Counted from the stretch's first letter, positions 1-7,846 are shown. The stretch is 64,000 nucleotides of DNA from Vibrio hepatarius (GCF_018860525.1 NZ_JAHKPM010000060.1:62001-126000); one strand, 5' to 3'. Program-made: numbers and translations. Notes: a model not told the origin generated them from the letters alone.

Positions 1-568
1 AAAATCTATCTTGTTTAATAATGCGGCTCGTGAGCAATTTGAAGCTTTCTTTAATCGTGACAATACTTTCTCATTGGGTGTGTGTAACGGCTGTCAGATG
101 CTTTCCAATCTCAAGGGGTTGATTCCGGGGGCTGATCTTTGGCCACGGTTTGTGCGCAATCAATCTGAGCGTTTTGAAGCCCGCTTTAGTTTGGTTGAAG
201 TGCAAAAATCCGATTCAGTTTTCTTTGATGGAATGGCTGGCTCTCGGATGCCAATTGCGGTTTCCCACGGTGAAGGCCAAGTAGAAGTTGAAGGTGGCGA
301 TCACCTTGCCGCGATAGAGCAATCTGGCACAGTAGCTGTACGTTATGTCGATAACTTTGGCAAACCGACTCAGCAGTACCCGAATAATCCAAATGGTTCG
401 CCAAATGCAATCACAGGTTTAACCACTCAAGATGGCCGTGTAACCATTATGATGCCGCACCCAGAGCGTGTGTTCCGCACTGTGGCAAATTCATGGGCAC
501 CGCAAGATTGGGGTGAAAATGGCGCTTGGATGCGTATGTTCCAAAACGCGCGTAAGAACCTAGGCTAA
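1..568 (+). CDS. purL: Phosphoribosylformylglycinamidine synthase, C-terminal part
   Basis: Last 188 codons of FGAM synthase, open at the left edge. The enzyme converts FGAR, glutamine and ATP to FGAM in cytoplasmic purine synthesis. The piece is the class I glutamine amidotransferase domain: GVCNGCQ contains the nucleophilic cysteine, and MMPHPERVFR supplies the His and Glu of the triad. IPGADLWPRFVRN and RYVDNFGK match the large proteobacterial PurL of about 1300 residues. The synthetase domains lie outside the window. The only other purine genes here, purM and purN, form a separate operon on the other strand. Confidence 0.97.
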   Translation, partial: KSILFNNAAREQFEAFFNRDNTFSLGVCNGCQMLSNLKGLIPGADLWPRFVRNQSERFEARFSLVEVQKSDSVFFDGMAGSRMPIAVSHGEGQVEVEGGDHLAAIEQSGTVAVRYVDNFGKPTQQYPNNPNGSPNAITGLTTQDGRVTIMMPHPERVFRTVANSWAPQDWGENGAWMRMFQNARKNLG

Positions 569-599
569 GTCGGTATTTCATTTCTAAATACAAAGATAA

Positions 600-632
600 A
601 AAGCGCAGGTCATTGGCTTGCGCTTTGTTTTT
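600..632 (+). terminator. Intrinsic terminator after purL
   Basis: An 8-bp stem AAAGCGCA/TGCGCTTT (600-607 with 619-626) encloses an 11-nt loop and is followed by GTTTTTC. It lies 31 bp past the purL stop, as expected for a Rho-independent terminator. Confidence 0.75.
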
Positions 633-695
633 CATGACTAGAAAAATAGGGCGCTTTTGTTATAGTAAGCTTATTTTGTACGCTAAGGAAAACCA

Positions 696-884
696 ATGAG
701 CCTAGAACATTTTGAGACCATGGATACCTTTATCCTACTTAGCATGGTGAATATGAAAATTCGCGATGAATTTGGCGATTTGGACAGCCTAGTCCGATTT
801 TATGATATTGATAAAACCAAGCTGGTAGAAAAACTCGCTGAAGCTGGCTTTGAATATTTAGCCGAAGCTAAGCAGTTTCGCTAA
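696..884 (+). CDS. DUF4250 domain protein
   Basis: A 62-residue cytoplasmic protein that I place in the DUF4250 family: start MSLEHFETMDTFILLSMVN, then an acidic helix-rich segment with FYDIDKTKLVEKLAEAGF. No signal peptide or membrane segment. An AAGGA ribosome site lies 7 nt before the ATG. The family's function is unknown; the helical pattern and length only suggest a small folding unit. It stands alone between the purL terminator and a degraded region. Confidence 0.75.
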   Translation: MSLEHFETMDTFILLSMVNMKIRDEFGDLDSLVRFYDIDKTKLVEKLAEAGFEYLAEAKQFR

Positions 885-1331
885 GCCTTTGGCCGTCCCT
901 TAGTGGCGACTGCCCAAATCTTCATCATGCGCTTGCCCTGGTATCATTCGAGTTAGCTCCTGACAGCGAACAATTTTGCCCTCATCGGTTTTCTTCTTAT
1001 CGGTTTTCTTTATCGGTATTGATGAGATAAAGATTACCCCAATAAAATCTGGCTGACTTTCGATAAAAAGACTACCAATTTACTTATATGGCCAATTTGG
1101 GCTTTCTACTAGATCGTGATACTCAGCAACAATACTTGGTGCTTTTTAGTCGTAAATTCTCTTATTTAAGATTTATCTAATTTAAGTGCCTGAAATGATA
1201 AATTAAAATAATAAATTTATTGTGAGTAATGTCAGATCATGCAATTTATTTATTTAATGTATATAAATGTAAATTACAATCCCAGCTTGGAAATTATTGT
1301 GTCAATTTATGTGTTTGCTATACGCAGACAC
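885..1331. other. AT-rich intergenic stretch, no gene supported
   Basis: No reading frame with a start codon and ribosome site was found in these 447 bases. An imperfect direct repeat of TATCGGTTTTCTT lies near 983-1010. An open minus-strand frame without a start (900-1079) is noted under rejected items. The composition becomes very AT-rich from about 1150 on, next to the transposase remnant, consistent with decayed accessory DNA. Confidence 0.5.
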
Positions 1332-1514
1332 ATGAGCCGTATCGGCTAGCTTTAATGGAGCAGAACATTTTCTGGTGCGTTATATCATGTGACATCCCGT
1401 GGTAATGCACGGCAACCTATTTATCTAGACGAGCAAGATTTCACTTTATTTATAGAGGTTTTGGTCAAAAACCAACCCGATAGATTTGCTATCTATACGG
1501 TAGCTGCAAAATAA
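1332..1514 (+). pseudogene. Remnant of a REP-associated tyrosine transposase (RAYT, Y1_Tnp)
   Basis: Reading from the ATG at 1332 gives MSRIG, two in-frame stops, then FSGALYHVTSRGNARQPIYL and DEQDFTLFIEVLVKNQPDRF, ending at a TAA at 1512. The FSGALYHVTSRGNAR block is the hallmark start of TnpA_REP/Y1 transposases. The HUH (HxH) motif and the catalytic tyrosine region that should follow are gone, so only the first 60 or so codons of a protein of roughly 200 or more survive, with internal stops. No paired REP palindromes are obvious nearby. Confidence 0.8.
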
Positions 1515-1520
1515 AACCAT

Positions 1521-1545
1521 GCCTCTTGATATTAAGGGGGCTTTT
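1521..1545 (+). terminator. Possible terminator after the transposase remnant
   Basis: GCCTCTT can pair, with G-U pairs, with AAGGGGGC across a short AT loop, followed by TTTT. It is an imperfect hairpin in decayed DNA and may be a fossil. Confidence 0.35.
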
Positions 1546-1575
1546 AAACGTCAATCTTAAAACCAAAATAGGTTA

Positions 1576-1898
1576 ATGATGAAAAAATAGCTTTAATCTT
1601 TACGCTTTTATTTAGCGCTTATTCTTTTGCTGATGTAAATACCCAGCCGCGTATCGTGGATAGAATCAGTATGGATAATAGTGGTATATATTACTTTAAA
1701 TCGGATCAAGGTTGGGGAGCGCCAGGTTGCAAAGATGCCCAACATCTCTTTATTGTAAAGCATGAGACTCCGACTTCAGAAGCCATGTTAAGTCTTGTAC
1801 TTTCTTCGCAAGCACAAAACAGAACTATATACGCTAGAGGAAATTGTAAAGATGCTGCGCATTTTAAGGTAACTCAGCTTTACCAAGGAGCAAAATAA
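1576..1898 (+). pseudogene. Small secreted cysteine protein, frameshifted in its signal peptide
   Basis: From ATG 1576 the frame reads MMKK and stops at TAG 1588 after a run of six A (1582-1587). One extra A would give MMKKIALIFTLLFSAYSFAD, a clear signal peptide running straight into the open frame that ends at 1898. The repaired protein is 107 residues with cysteines in APGCKD and GNCKDA. It resembles the neighbour at 2370-2702 in length, signal (SFAD end) and exported small-domain style. As written, only an internal GTG (1656) or ATG could start it, without a signal. It may be a pseudogene, a slippage-controlled gene or a sequencing error. Family and function not recognised. Confidence 0.6.
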
Positions 1899-1935
1899 AA
1901 CAACCAATATTTAATAGAAAATAAAAGAGAAAAAA

Positions 1936-2289
1936 ATGAAAAAAATAATCGTATTAGGGTTACTATTCGCCAGTTCATCGGTATCGGCAGGCTATGGATG
2001 CTCAGGTACAGTCAAAAATGTTTTGGTCTATGGTAATGGAAAGGTAAATGTCAGAACCAGTTACAGAGGTGACTATACCGTTATGTGTAGCCTCAAAAAT
2101 GATTGGAAAGGTTTGAGTCCAGAGGCTTGTAAAGGTATGCTAAGCACTTTATTAACCGCTCAGTCGACAGGAAAAAAATTGCGACTTATTACACATCGTA
2201 TACATGTGAAACTTTACCTCACTATGGCTCAGCTCCTGGCCCAGTTTATGTGGGCATTGTTAACGATTAAAAGTAAGCGTTTAAATTAG
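1936..2289 (+). CDS. Small secreted cysteine protein, frameshifted near its 3' end
   Basis: Starts with signal peptide MKKIIVLGLLFASSSVSA, then a mature domain with GYGCSG, VMCSL and EACKG cysteines. As written it is 117 residues and its last 34 look out of frame and overlap the terminator stem. A one-base insertion near 2188-2190 would give YTSYTCETLPHYGSAPGPVY and VGIVND, ending at TAA 2268-2270 (111 residues, a fourth cysteine). That tail has the look of real protein, so I infer a single-base deletion in the gene or in the data. Ribosome site AGAG about 9 nt upstream. The function of this exported family is not known to me. Confidence 0.6.
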   Translation: MKKIIVLGLLFASSSVSAGYGCSGTVKNVLVYGNGKVNVRTSYRGDYTVMCSLKNDWKGLSPEACKGMLSTLLTAQSTGKKLRLITHRIHVKLYLTMAQLLAQFMWALLTIKSKRLN

Positions 2290-2311
2290 GAGGCAAGACT
2301 TGCCTCCTTTT
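2288..2311 (+). terminator. Strong intrinsic terminator
   Basis: AGGAGGCAA (2288-2296) pairs with TTGCCTCCT (2300-2308) around a 3-nt loop, followed by a T run. It begins 18 nt after the TAA at 2270, the restored-frame stop, but overlaps the stop of the frame as written, which supports the frameshift reading. Confidence 0.8.
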
Positions 2312-2369
2312 AAAAGAAAACTAATAAAAAATTATTTTTCTAACTATTATATAAATATAGGATTTTACA

Positions 2370-2702
2370 ATGAAAATTAAACTCTTCCCACTGATATTAA
2401 CTCTTATTTCAACATTTTCATTTGCTGATGGATGTGAAAACTGGGGGTGTGAATCAACAATAGAAATGCTTTATACAAAAGTTAATGGCGATATATATAT
2501 AGGCACACCGCTTGATGAGAGGAAAGCAAATTGTAGTCCAATATCCAATGTGTATTTTACACTAAACCCTCAATCGAATAATGCATCACAAGTATATTCC
2601 AGCCTTTTATCTGCATATATGTCCGACAAAAAAATCGTATTAAGGATCAAAGAAGGTCACCCTAAATGTGAACTAGAGTACGTGCAGCTTAAATCAAACT
2701 AA
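2370..2702 (+). CDS. Small secreted cysteine protein, intact
   Basis: 110 residues. Signal peptide MKIKLFPLILTLISTFSFA with predicted cleavage before DGCENWGCE. Four mature cysteines (DGCENWGC, ANCSP, PKCEL) could form two disulfides in the periplasm or outside. An AGG ribosome site precedes the ATG. It is the intact member of a run of three exported genes of equal size (107, 111 and 110 residues after frame repair), the other two broken. Similar short proteins are, to my recollection, common in vibrios, but I do not recognise a named family, so no function is assigned. Confidence 0.7.
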   Translation: MKIKLFPLILTLISTFSFADGCENWGCESTIEMLYTKVNGDIYIGTPLDERKANCSPISNVYFTLNPQSNNASQVYSSLLSAYMSDKKIVLRIKEGHPKCELEYVQLKSN

Positions 2703-2851
2703 CCTAGTAAAAACAGTAAGTTTTAGTCAGTTAAAACGTCCAAGCTGCGCCTAGTGCACCTGTTATAGCCTAAGTGATCAATTTTCTTCTTAAAACTTAC
2801 AGGTTTTGAGGAGAAAACTCAGTATTATTTTAGAGTTATGGTGAATAGGTG

Positions 2852-3976
2852 ATGGCGAAGAAAAAAATACTTAGCGTCTTTGGTACTCGGCCAGAGGCGA
2901 TTAAAATGGCACCTTTAGTTGATGCGCTAGCTAAAGATGCGCGTTTTGAAGCAAAATGCTGCGTGACCGCGCAGCACAGAGAAATGCTCGATCAGGTGCT
3001 TGAGGTGTTCTCAATTACCCCAGATTACGATTTAAATGTGATGCAGCAAGGTCAAACGCTCAATGAAGTCACTGCGCGTATTGTGCTTGAACTTAAGCCA
3101 ATATTAACAGCGTTTAAGCCAGATATAGTGTTAGTGCATGGTGATACGGCCACCACTTTTGCTGCGAGTTTAGCGGCCTATTATGAGCAAATTGCCATTG
3201 GCCACGTTGAAGCAGGGCTTAGAACGGGCGATCTCTATTCGCCGTGGCCAGAAGAAGCCAACAGGCGACTCACTGGGGTATTTGCGCATTATCACTTTGC
3301 GCCAACCGAGACCTCAAAAGCCAACTTAGTGGCAGAAAATGTTCCACACAAGCGAATTTGCGTCACGGGTAATACGGTTATTGATGCTCTGCATCTGATT
3401 AAAGAAAAATTGGGCTCAGACTTGGAACTTAAAGCCGCGCTTAAACGCCAGTTCCACTTCTTAAAGCCAGATAAAAAGCTCATTTTAGTGACAGGCCATA
3501 GACGAGAAAGCTTTGGCACAGGGTTTGAAAATATTTGCCAAGCATTAGTCACGGTGGCACAAAATCACCCAGAAGTTGATATTGTTTACCCCGTGCACCT
3601 TAATCCTAATGTGCAAGAGCCAGTTAACCGCTTGCTTGGCGGCATCGACAATATTTCACTGATTGAGCCTTTGCAGTATTTACCTTTTGTCTACTTAATG
3701 GATAAAGCCGATATTATTTTAACCGACTCGGGTGGTATTCAAGAAGAAGCGCCAGCCTTGGGTAAGCCAGTACTGGTCACAAGAGAAACGACAGAGCGCC
3801 CAGAAGCGGTAAAAGCAGGTACCGTAAAACTGGTTGGCACAGAAGTGCACACTATTACGGCTCATCTTGAAACCTTGCTTTGCTCTCAAAAAGCCTATCA
3901 GGCCATGAGCTTTGCTCATAACCCTTATGGCGATGGCAAAGCGTGCGCAAGAATATTGGCACAATTAGCCAAGTAG
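2852..3976 (+). CDS. wecB: UDP-N-acetylglucosamine 2-epimerase (non-hydrolysing)
   Basis: Interconverts UDP-GlcNAc and UDP-ManNAc in the cytoplasm, feeding ManNAc/ManNAcA into surface polysaccharides. 374 residues, full length for the family. GTRPEAIKMAPL near the start, VHGDTATTF, GHVEAGLRTGD, WPEEANRR and VTGHRRESFG carry the conserved Lys, Asp, Glu and His residues of the GT-B-like active site; LTDSGGIQEEAP lies in the UDP-binding half. A GTG at 2849 is directly in front of ATG 2852; GGTGA at 2840-2844 is best spaced for the ATG. No other polysaccharide genes flank it, so its product may serve pathways encoded elsewhere. Confidence 0.95.
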   Translation: MAKKKILSVFGTRPEAIKMAPLVDALAKDARFEAKCCVTAQHREMLDQVLEVFSITPDYDLNVMQQGQTLNEVTARIVLELKPILTAFKPDIVLVHGDTATTFAASLAAYYEQIAIGHVEAGLRTGDLYSPWPEEANRRLTGVFAHYHFAPTETSKANLVAENVPHKRICVTGNTVIDALHLIKEKLGSDLELKAALKRQFHFLKPDKKLILVTGHRRESFGTGFENICQALVTVAQNHPEVDIVYPVHLNPNVQEPVNRLLGGIDNISLIEPLQYLPFVYLMDKADIILTDSGGIQEEAPALGKPVLVTRETTERPEAVKAGTVKLVGTEVHTITAHLETLLCSQKAYQAMSFAHNPYGDGKACARILAQLAK

Positions 3977-3980
3977 AGAT

Positions 3981-4008
3981 TTTAAAGTAAGTACTTGCTT
4001 ACTTTAAA
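3981..4008. terminator. AT-rich 11-bp hairpin between wecB and a convergent gene
   Basis: TTTAAAGTAAG (3981-3991) is perfectly complementary to CTTACTTTAAA (3998-4008) with a 6-nt loop. It lies just past the wecB stop and before the convergent ThiE-like gene. There is no good T run on either strand, so terminator function is only likely by position. Confidence 0.45.
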
Positions 4009-4043
4009 CCATTAAGATTATAAGACATAGATTAATGATGCTA

Positions 4044-4592
4044 TCACCAAAAGTGACTAATGCCAGATACGCCGTAAGCGCCATATTTTTGCGCCGTGGC
4101 TAGGTCATTGACGCTCACTCCGCCTAGAGCAAAGGCTGGCATTTTTGCAATACTGGCAAGCTGTGAAAAGCGTTGCCACCCAATCGGTGTGGCTTGTGGG
4201 TGGCAGCTGGCAATATGAACGGGAGAAATCGTCACAAAGTCACATTTTACGCTGTTGGCAATCTCTAGTTCAGCTTCATTGTGACATGAGGCGGCGATAT
4301 AGCGCGCCCCCGCTTTTTTGATATCTTTGATAAGCGCTGTATCTTGGGCATCTTTTGAGGTTAAATGGACGCCTTGGAAAGGGCCAAGCTGGCTGCCATC
4401 ATATGAGGCTGAGTTTAGCAAGACTATACCCGTTAGTTTCGAGCCCATTACCTCTTTGAGTGTGGTGAGAGTATGATTTTTGGCTCGGATTTGACTCATG
4501 CCAGCCCTACATTTTTTCTCTAGCATCTGGGTAATAACGTCTAAGTTTTCTTCATTACCTGTAATGGCGTATTTCCTTGGTAATTGGCTCAA
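4044..4592 (-). CDS. ThiE/TenI-like TIM-barrel protein, stand-alone
   Basis: 182 residues of the thiamine phosphate synthase superfamily. GVHLTSKDA, AASCHNEAEL, FVTISPVHIASCHP and FALGGVSVNDL follow the pattern of the ThiE-like domain usually fused behind a MutT Nudix domain, rather than true ThiE: the expected QxREK reads MSQIRAK, and the NDR and GQxDLP motifs are absent. It may therefore not make thiamine phosphate. No Nudix domain is present upstream. Start is TTG at 4592 with AAGG 8 nt before it; no ATG fits. Somewhat shorter than typical ThiE (about 210). No thiamine genes are nearby. Confidence 0.75.
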   Translation of the reverse strand: MSQLPRKYAITGNEENLDVITQMLEKKCRAGMSQIRAKNHTLTTLKEVMGSKLTGIVLLNSASYDGSQLGPFQGVHLTSKDAQDTALIKDIKKAGARYIAASCHNEAELEIANSVKCDFVTISPVHIASCHPQATPIGWQRFSQLASIAKMPAFALGGVSVNDLATAQKYGAYGVSGISHFW

Positions 4593-4661
4593 GCTCAGTT
4601 CCTTATCAATATACCGCTCAATCTAGTAGGAAAATACCACTAGCCTGCGTTTTTATAAAGG

Positions 4662-4871
4662 TTATGCAGTGTCTTCAAAATCTGAAATCAGCAGGTTGGC
4701 TGCCGCAAAAGCGGCTTTTTCTCGTATTTCTTTAGGCAGGTCGTTTTGCGCGGCAATATCATTGAGCGCGCGTAAGGTGCAGTTAATGGCTTTCGGCACA
4801 TAGGCTTGATCGCCGCTGCCGATTTGGGCGTAAAGTTCTCGAATTAACTCACAACAGTCATACACTTTCAT
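4662..4871 (-). CDS. yaeP: UPF0253 family protein YaeP
   Basis: 69 residues. CCELIRELYAQIGSGDQAYV, then CTLRALNDIAAQNDL and EKAAFAAANLLISDFE align along the whole length with E. coli YaeP (66 residues). Cytoplasmic, helical, no signal or membrane segment. The family has no established function. It is followed on the same strand, after about 70 bases, by the ThiE-like gene and could share its transcript. Confidence 0.85.
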   Translation of the reverse strand: MKVYDCCELIRELYAQIGSGDQAYVPKAINCTLRALNDIAAQNDLPKEIREKAAFAAANLLISDFEDTA

Positions 4872-5092
4872 TTTTAATTTATTCCTTTTTCATTTATTTA
4901 AGGTGCTATTGAATATACCCATAGTAACGACTGAACCCTAAAATATGGTTTGATCGCGCGCAAAGGATGGGTTGATATGGCCAAGTTATCCCCTTTGGGC
5001 TGATTGTCTCAAAATCAGGCTTTATATAGGTAAAAAAATAGATTTTACAAATTAATAACATATAGTGCCGAGTTCATAACAAGGAAAATAAA

Positions 5093-5230
5093 ATGAAAAA
5101 AATACTATTAGTTTTAATGGTTTGTATGTCGGCAATGGCTAGTGCATCTGAGGAAGAGTACCCATGCCCAGAAGGTAAAGTGTTACGTTGCGGTGCTACA
5201 ACGGGCTGCTTTTGTATGCCTGAGAACTAA
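5093..5230 (+). CDS. 45-residue secreted cysteine peptide
   Basis: A short gene with AAGGA 8 nt before ATG 5093. The product starts with signal peptide MKKILLVLMVCMSAMASA and leaves a mature peptide of about 27 residues beginning SEEEYPCPEGKVLRC. The mature part has four cysteines (PC, RC, GCFC), suggesting two disulfides. A strong terminator follows 28 bases after the stop. The complete set of ribosome site, signal, stop and terminator makes this a real gene despite its size. Family and role not recognised; candidates are a periplasmic structural peptide or a secreted effector. Confidence 0.7.
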   Translation: MKKILLVLMVCMSAMASASEEEYPCPEGKVLRCGATTGCFCMPEN

Positions 5231-5258
5231 GCCTCGCTAAATAACATTCGGTTAAAGT

Positions 5259-5287
5259 AAAAATGGGACCAAACTGGTCCCATTTTT
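5259..5287. terminator. Bidirectional terminator between convergent genes
   Basis: AAAATGGGACCA (5260-5271) pairs with TGGTCCCATTTT (5275-5286) around a 3-nt loop, with A and T runs on both sides. It sits between the small peptide gene (+) and the DUF533 gene (-) and can serve both. Confidence 0.9.
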
Positions 5288-5314
5288 GGATGTGAGTACC
5301 CACCCAAGTCATGA

Positions 5315-5965
5315 CTAACTTTGCAGCTGCAATTCAAGTTGAGCAGTCAAATCTGGTGCTAGTTGCAGCTGTTTTGCGAGCTCTTGCAGGTAAGCCTTCT
5401 CCATAAAATTTTGCTCGTCAATAACAATCAATGAAGCAAGATAGATTTCACTGGCTTGCTGTGGCGATTGTGCAAGCTTGGCAATTTCACTTGGATCTAG
5501 AGGCTTATTCAGTTCATTGCGCAGCATAGTTTGCAGCTGAGTATCTGCTCCCGCTTCTTGAAGCGTCGACTCAATACGTTGCATCTCATCATTATCTACA
5601 TGACCATCGGCTTTTGCTGCGGCAATCATAGCTTTTAAAATTAGTTGTTGGTGTATGTCGTCATCGCTATTGAAGTTCTCACTATTTTCGGTGGCTGACT
5701 GCTTACTTTGCCAATTATTGTATGCAGAGTATGCGAGAGCTCCAAGTGCCGCCGCGCCGCCAATCTTTAGTGCATTTTTACCGACTTTTTTGCCGAGCTT
5801 TTTACTCTTTTTAGAGCCCATTAATAGGCCGACGAGTCCACCGCCTAGAGCGCCTGCACCGAGTGTTTTAAGCGAACCAGAGCTTGAGGCCTGCTGAACT
5901 TTCTGTTGGCCTTGGCGAGCGAGCTCAGAGTTTAATGCCTGATTGAGTAAACTTTTTAAATCCAT
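5315..5965 (-). CDS. DUF533 / TerB-like protein (YebE family)
   Basis: 216 residues. The first 90 are Gly/Ala- and Lys-rich: GAGALGGGLVGLLMGS and KIGGAAALGALAYSAYNNW form one or two hydrophobic segments, as in DUF533 proteins such as E. coli YebE. The rest (from about residue 105) is a TerB-like helical domain: LKAMIAAAKADGHVDNDEMQ contains the acidic metal-binding-type motif. Probably associated with the inner membrane. Members are often stress-induced in enterobacteria, but the biochemical role is unknown. Monocistronic, with terminators on both sides. Confidence 0.85.
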   Translation of the reverse strand: MDLKSLLNQALNSELARQGQQKVQQASSSGSLKTLGAGALGGGLVGLLMGSKKSKKLGKKVGKNALKIGGAAALGALAYSAYNNWQSKQSATENSENFNSDDDIHQQLILKAMIAAAKADGHVDNDEMQRIESTLQEAGADTQLQTMLRNELNKPLDPSEIAKLAQSPQQASEIYLASLIVIDEQNFMEKAYLQELAKQLQLAPDLTAQLELQLQS

Positions 5966-6054
5966 TCATGCCTCCTTGGTTTTAGCCAGTCTAGCTTAAC
6001 GTAAATGAATACAAGATTAATACAGGCATTGATAAAAAGGATGTGAGTGAGAAA

Positions 6055-6083
6055 TAAAAAAAACGGGCCAGCCCGTTTTTTTA
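6055..6083 (-). terminator. Terminator of purMN
   Basis: AAACGGGC (6061-6068) pairs with GCCCGTTT (6071-6078) across a 2-nt centre, flanked by A and T runs, 12 bases beyond the purN stop. The run of A on the left gives a long T tract on the minus strand. Confidence 0.9.
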
Positions 6084-6094
6084 TTTATAAACAA

Positions 6095-6736
6095 TTAATC
6101 TTGCGCATAGCCATGAATGCCAAGGCGCTGACCATCTAGATAGGCTTCTTTGCCATTTTTCATCGTTAGACGTTCTTCAACCAGCCATTGCACAACCAAA
6201 GGGTAGATATTGTGCTCTTGAACTTGGACACGCTTGGTGAGTGTATCCACAGTGTCATCTTCAAAGATTGGTATTTTGGCTTGGAGGATAACAGGCCCTC
6301 CATCGAGTTGTTCAGTCACAAAATGCACACTGGTGCCATGCTCTTCATCACCGGCGTGAATAGCCCGTTGATAGGTGTTAAGACCAGGGTATTTAGGCAG
6401 TAGTGATGGGTGAATATTGATCATGCGCCCCATGTAGTGACGAACAAACTCGCCACTAAGAATACGCATATAACCGGCCAGTACAATCACGTCCGGTTTA
6501 TACTCATCTATTTGCTTCATTAACTCTCGATCAAATGCATCGCGGTTGTCGAACGTATTAGGATCTAAAGAATGTGCGGCAGCGCCCGATTTTTTTGTAC
6601 GTTCTAAGCCATAAGCTGTTGCTTTGTTTGAAAAAACAGCACTTACTCGGCCCGTTGTGATCTTATCTTCACAAGCGTCAATAATCGCCTGTAAGTTTGA
6701 ACCATTTCCTGAAACTAAAACAACAATACTTTTCAT
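6095..6736 (-). CDS. purN: Phosphoribosylglycinamide formyltransferase 1
   Basis: Transfers a formyl group from 10-formyl-THF to GAR in purine synthesis. 213 residues, the usual size. VLVSGNGSNLQAII is the phosphate-binding N-terminus; INIHPSLLPKYPGL carries the catalytic Asn and His, and HFVTEQLDGGPVILQ the catalytic Asp. The ATG is 3 bases past the purM stop, so the two are one operon with coupled translation, terminated at 6055-6083 and probably repressed by PurR upstream of purM. Confidence 0.97.
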   Translation of the reverse strand: MKSIVVLVSGNGSNLQAIIDACEDKITTGRVSAVFSNKATAYGLERTKKSGAAAHSLDPNTFDNRDAFDRELMKQIDEYKPDVIVLAGYMRILSGEFVRHYMGRMINIHPSLLPKYPGLNTYQRAIHAGDEEHGTSVHFVTEQLDGGPVILQAKIPIFEDDTVDTLTKRVQVQEHNIYPLVVQWLVEERLTMKNGKEAYLDGQRLGIHGYAQD

Positions 6737-6739
6737 CGC

Positions 6740-7780
6740 TTATTTGATCTCAACTTGTTCTTCACCTGCATCAGCATCGGCAATATCACCAATGATCCAT
6801 GCTTTCTCGCCTTCAGCTTCAAGGAGTTCAACCGCTGCTTGAGCTTGGCTTTTAGGTAGAGCTACGATTAAACCAACACCACAGTTGAAGGTGCGATACA
6901 TTTCATGAGTGGTCACATTGCCTTTTTCTTGTAACCAGCCGAAGATACTTGGCCATTGCCAGCTGTTGCCATCGATAACTGCTTTGGTGCCATTTGGCAA
7001 AACGCGAGGAATATTTTCCCAGAAGCCGCCACCCGTAATATGAGAAATCGCGTGGATATCATGCTTTTCGATCATTTTAAGTGCAGATTTGATGTAGATC
7101 TTCGTCGGTTCTAGTAAATGTTCACCTATGGTTCGACCTTCAAGCTCTTGGTGAGTATCGGCACCAGACACTTCAATGATTTTACGTATCAGAGAGTAGC
7201 CGTTTGAATGCGGACCACTTGAACCAACGGCTATAAGCGCATCACCAGCAGCGACTTTAGTGCCGTCAATTATGTCGGCTTTTTCAACCACACCAACGCA
7301 AAACCCTGCCACATCGTAGTCTTCACCTTCGTACATACCGGGCATTTCAGCGGTTTCACCACCGATCAAAGCACATCCAGATTGGACACAGCCTTCTGCG
7401 ATACCAGAAACCACATCCGCAGCGGTATCAATATCAAGCTTGCCTGTTGCATAGTAATCGAGGAAAAATAAAGGCTCCGCACCTTGAACTATCAGATCAT
7501 TGACGCACATAGCGACAAGATCGATGCCGATGGTGTCATGTTTGTTCATATCCAGTGCAAGACGCAGTTTTGTCCCAACCCCGTCGGTGCCTGAAACAAG
7601 TACTGGTTGCTTGTATTTGGTGGGTAACTCACACAGAGCACCAAACCCCCCAATGCCCCCCATGACTTCAGGGCGGCGAGTTCGTTTAACGGCCCCTTTG
7701 ATACGGTCAACTAGAGCGTTACCAGCATCGATGTCTACGCCAGCGTCTTTATAGCTAAGAGAAGTGTTATCAGCACTCAC
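6740..7780 (-). CDS. purM: Phosphoribosylformylglycinamidine cyclo-ligase (AIR synthetase)
   Basis: Closes FGAM to AIR with ATP. 346 residues, matching E. coli PurM (345). NTSLSYKDAGVDIDAGNALV, the GTDGVGTKLRLAL phosphate loop, GGETAEMPGMY and SHITGGGFWENIPR are diagnostic. I choose GTG 7780 because TGAGGA lies 7 nt upstream and the product begins VSADNTSLSY like other PurM; the TTG six bases further out would sit on top of the ribosome site. First gene of purMN, behind a PurR box at 7847-7862 and divergent from upp. Confidence 0.97.
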   Translation of the reverse strand: MSADNTSLSYKDAGVDIDAGNALVDRIKGAVKRTRRPEVMGGIGGFGALCELPTKYKQPVLVSGTDGVGTKLRLALDMNKHDTIGIDLVAMCVNDLIVQGAEPLFFLDYYATGKLDIDTAADVVSGIAEGCVQSGCALIGGETAEMPGMYEGEDYDVAGFCVGVVEKADIIDGTKVAAGDALIAVGSSGPHSNGYSLIRKIIEVSGADTHQELEGRTIGEHLLEPTKIYIKSALKMIEKHDIHAISHITGGGFWENIPRVLPNGTKAVIDGNSWQWPSIFGWLQEKGNVTTHEMYRTFNCGVGLIVALPKSQAQAAVELLEAEGEKAWIIGDIADADAGEEQVEIK

Positions 7781-7846
7781 AAGCAAGTCCTCAGTTTAAA
7801 TATTGGATATGAAATCGGCACTATTCTAACAGTGGACAACACTATA

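Noticed and set aside
900..1079. Open minus-strand frame of 59 codons with a KKTDKKKTD-type repeat
   Set aside because: No start codon or ribosome site, and stops occur immediately upstream. It might be the tail of a decayed gene, but chance cannot be excluded.
7781..7786. TTG start for purM two codons upstream
   Set aside because: It overlaps the ribosome site; the GTG at 7780 has proper spacing and the family N-terminus.
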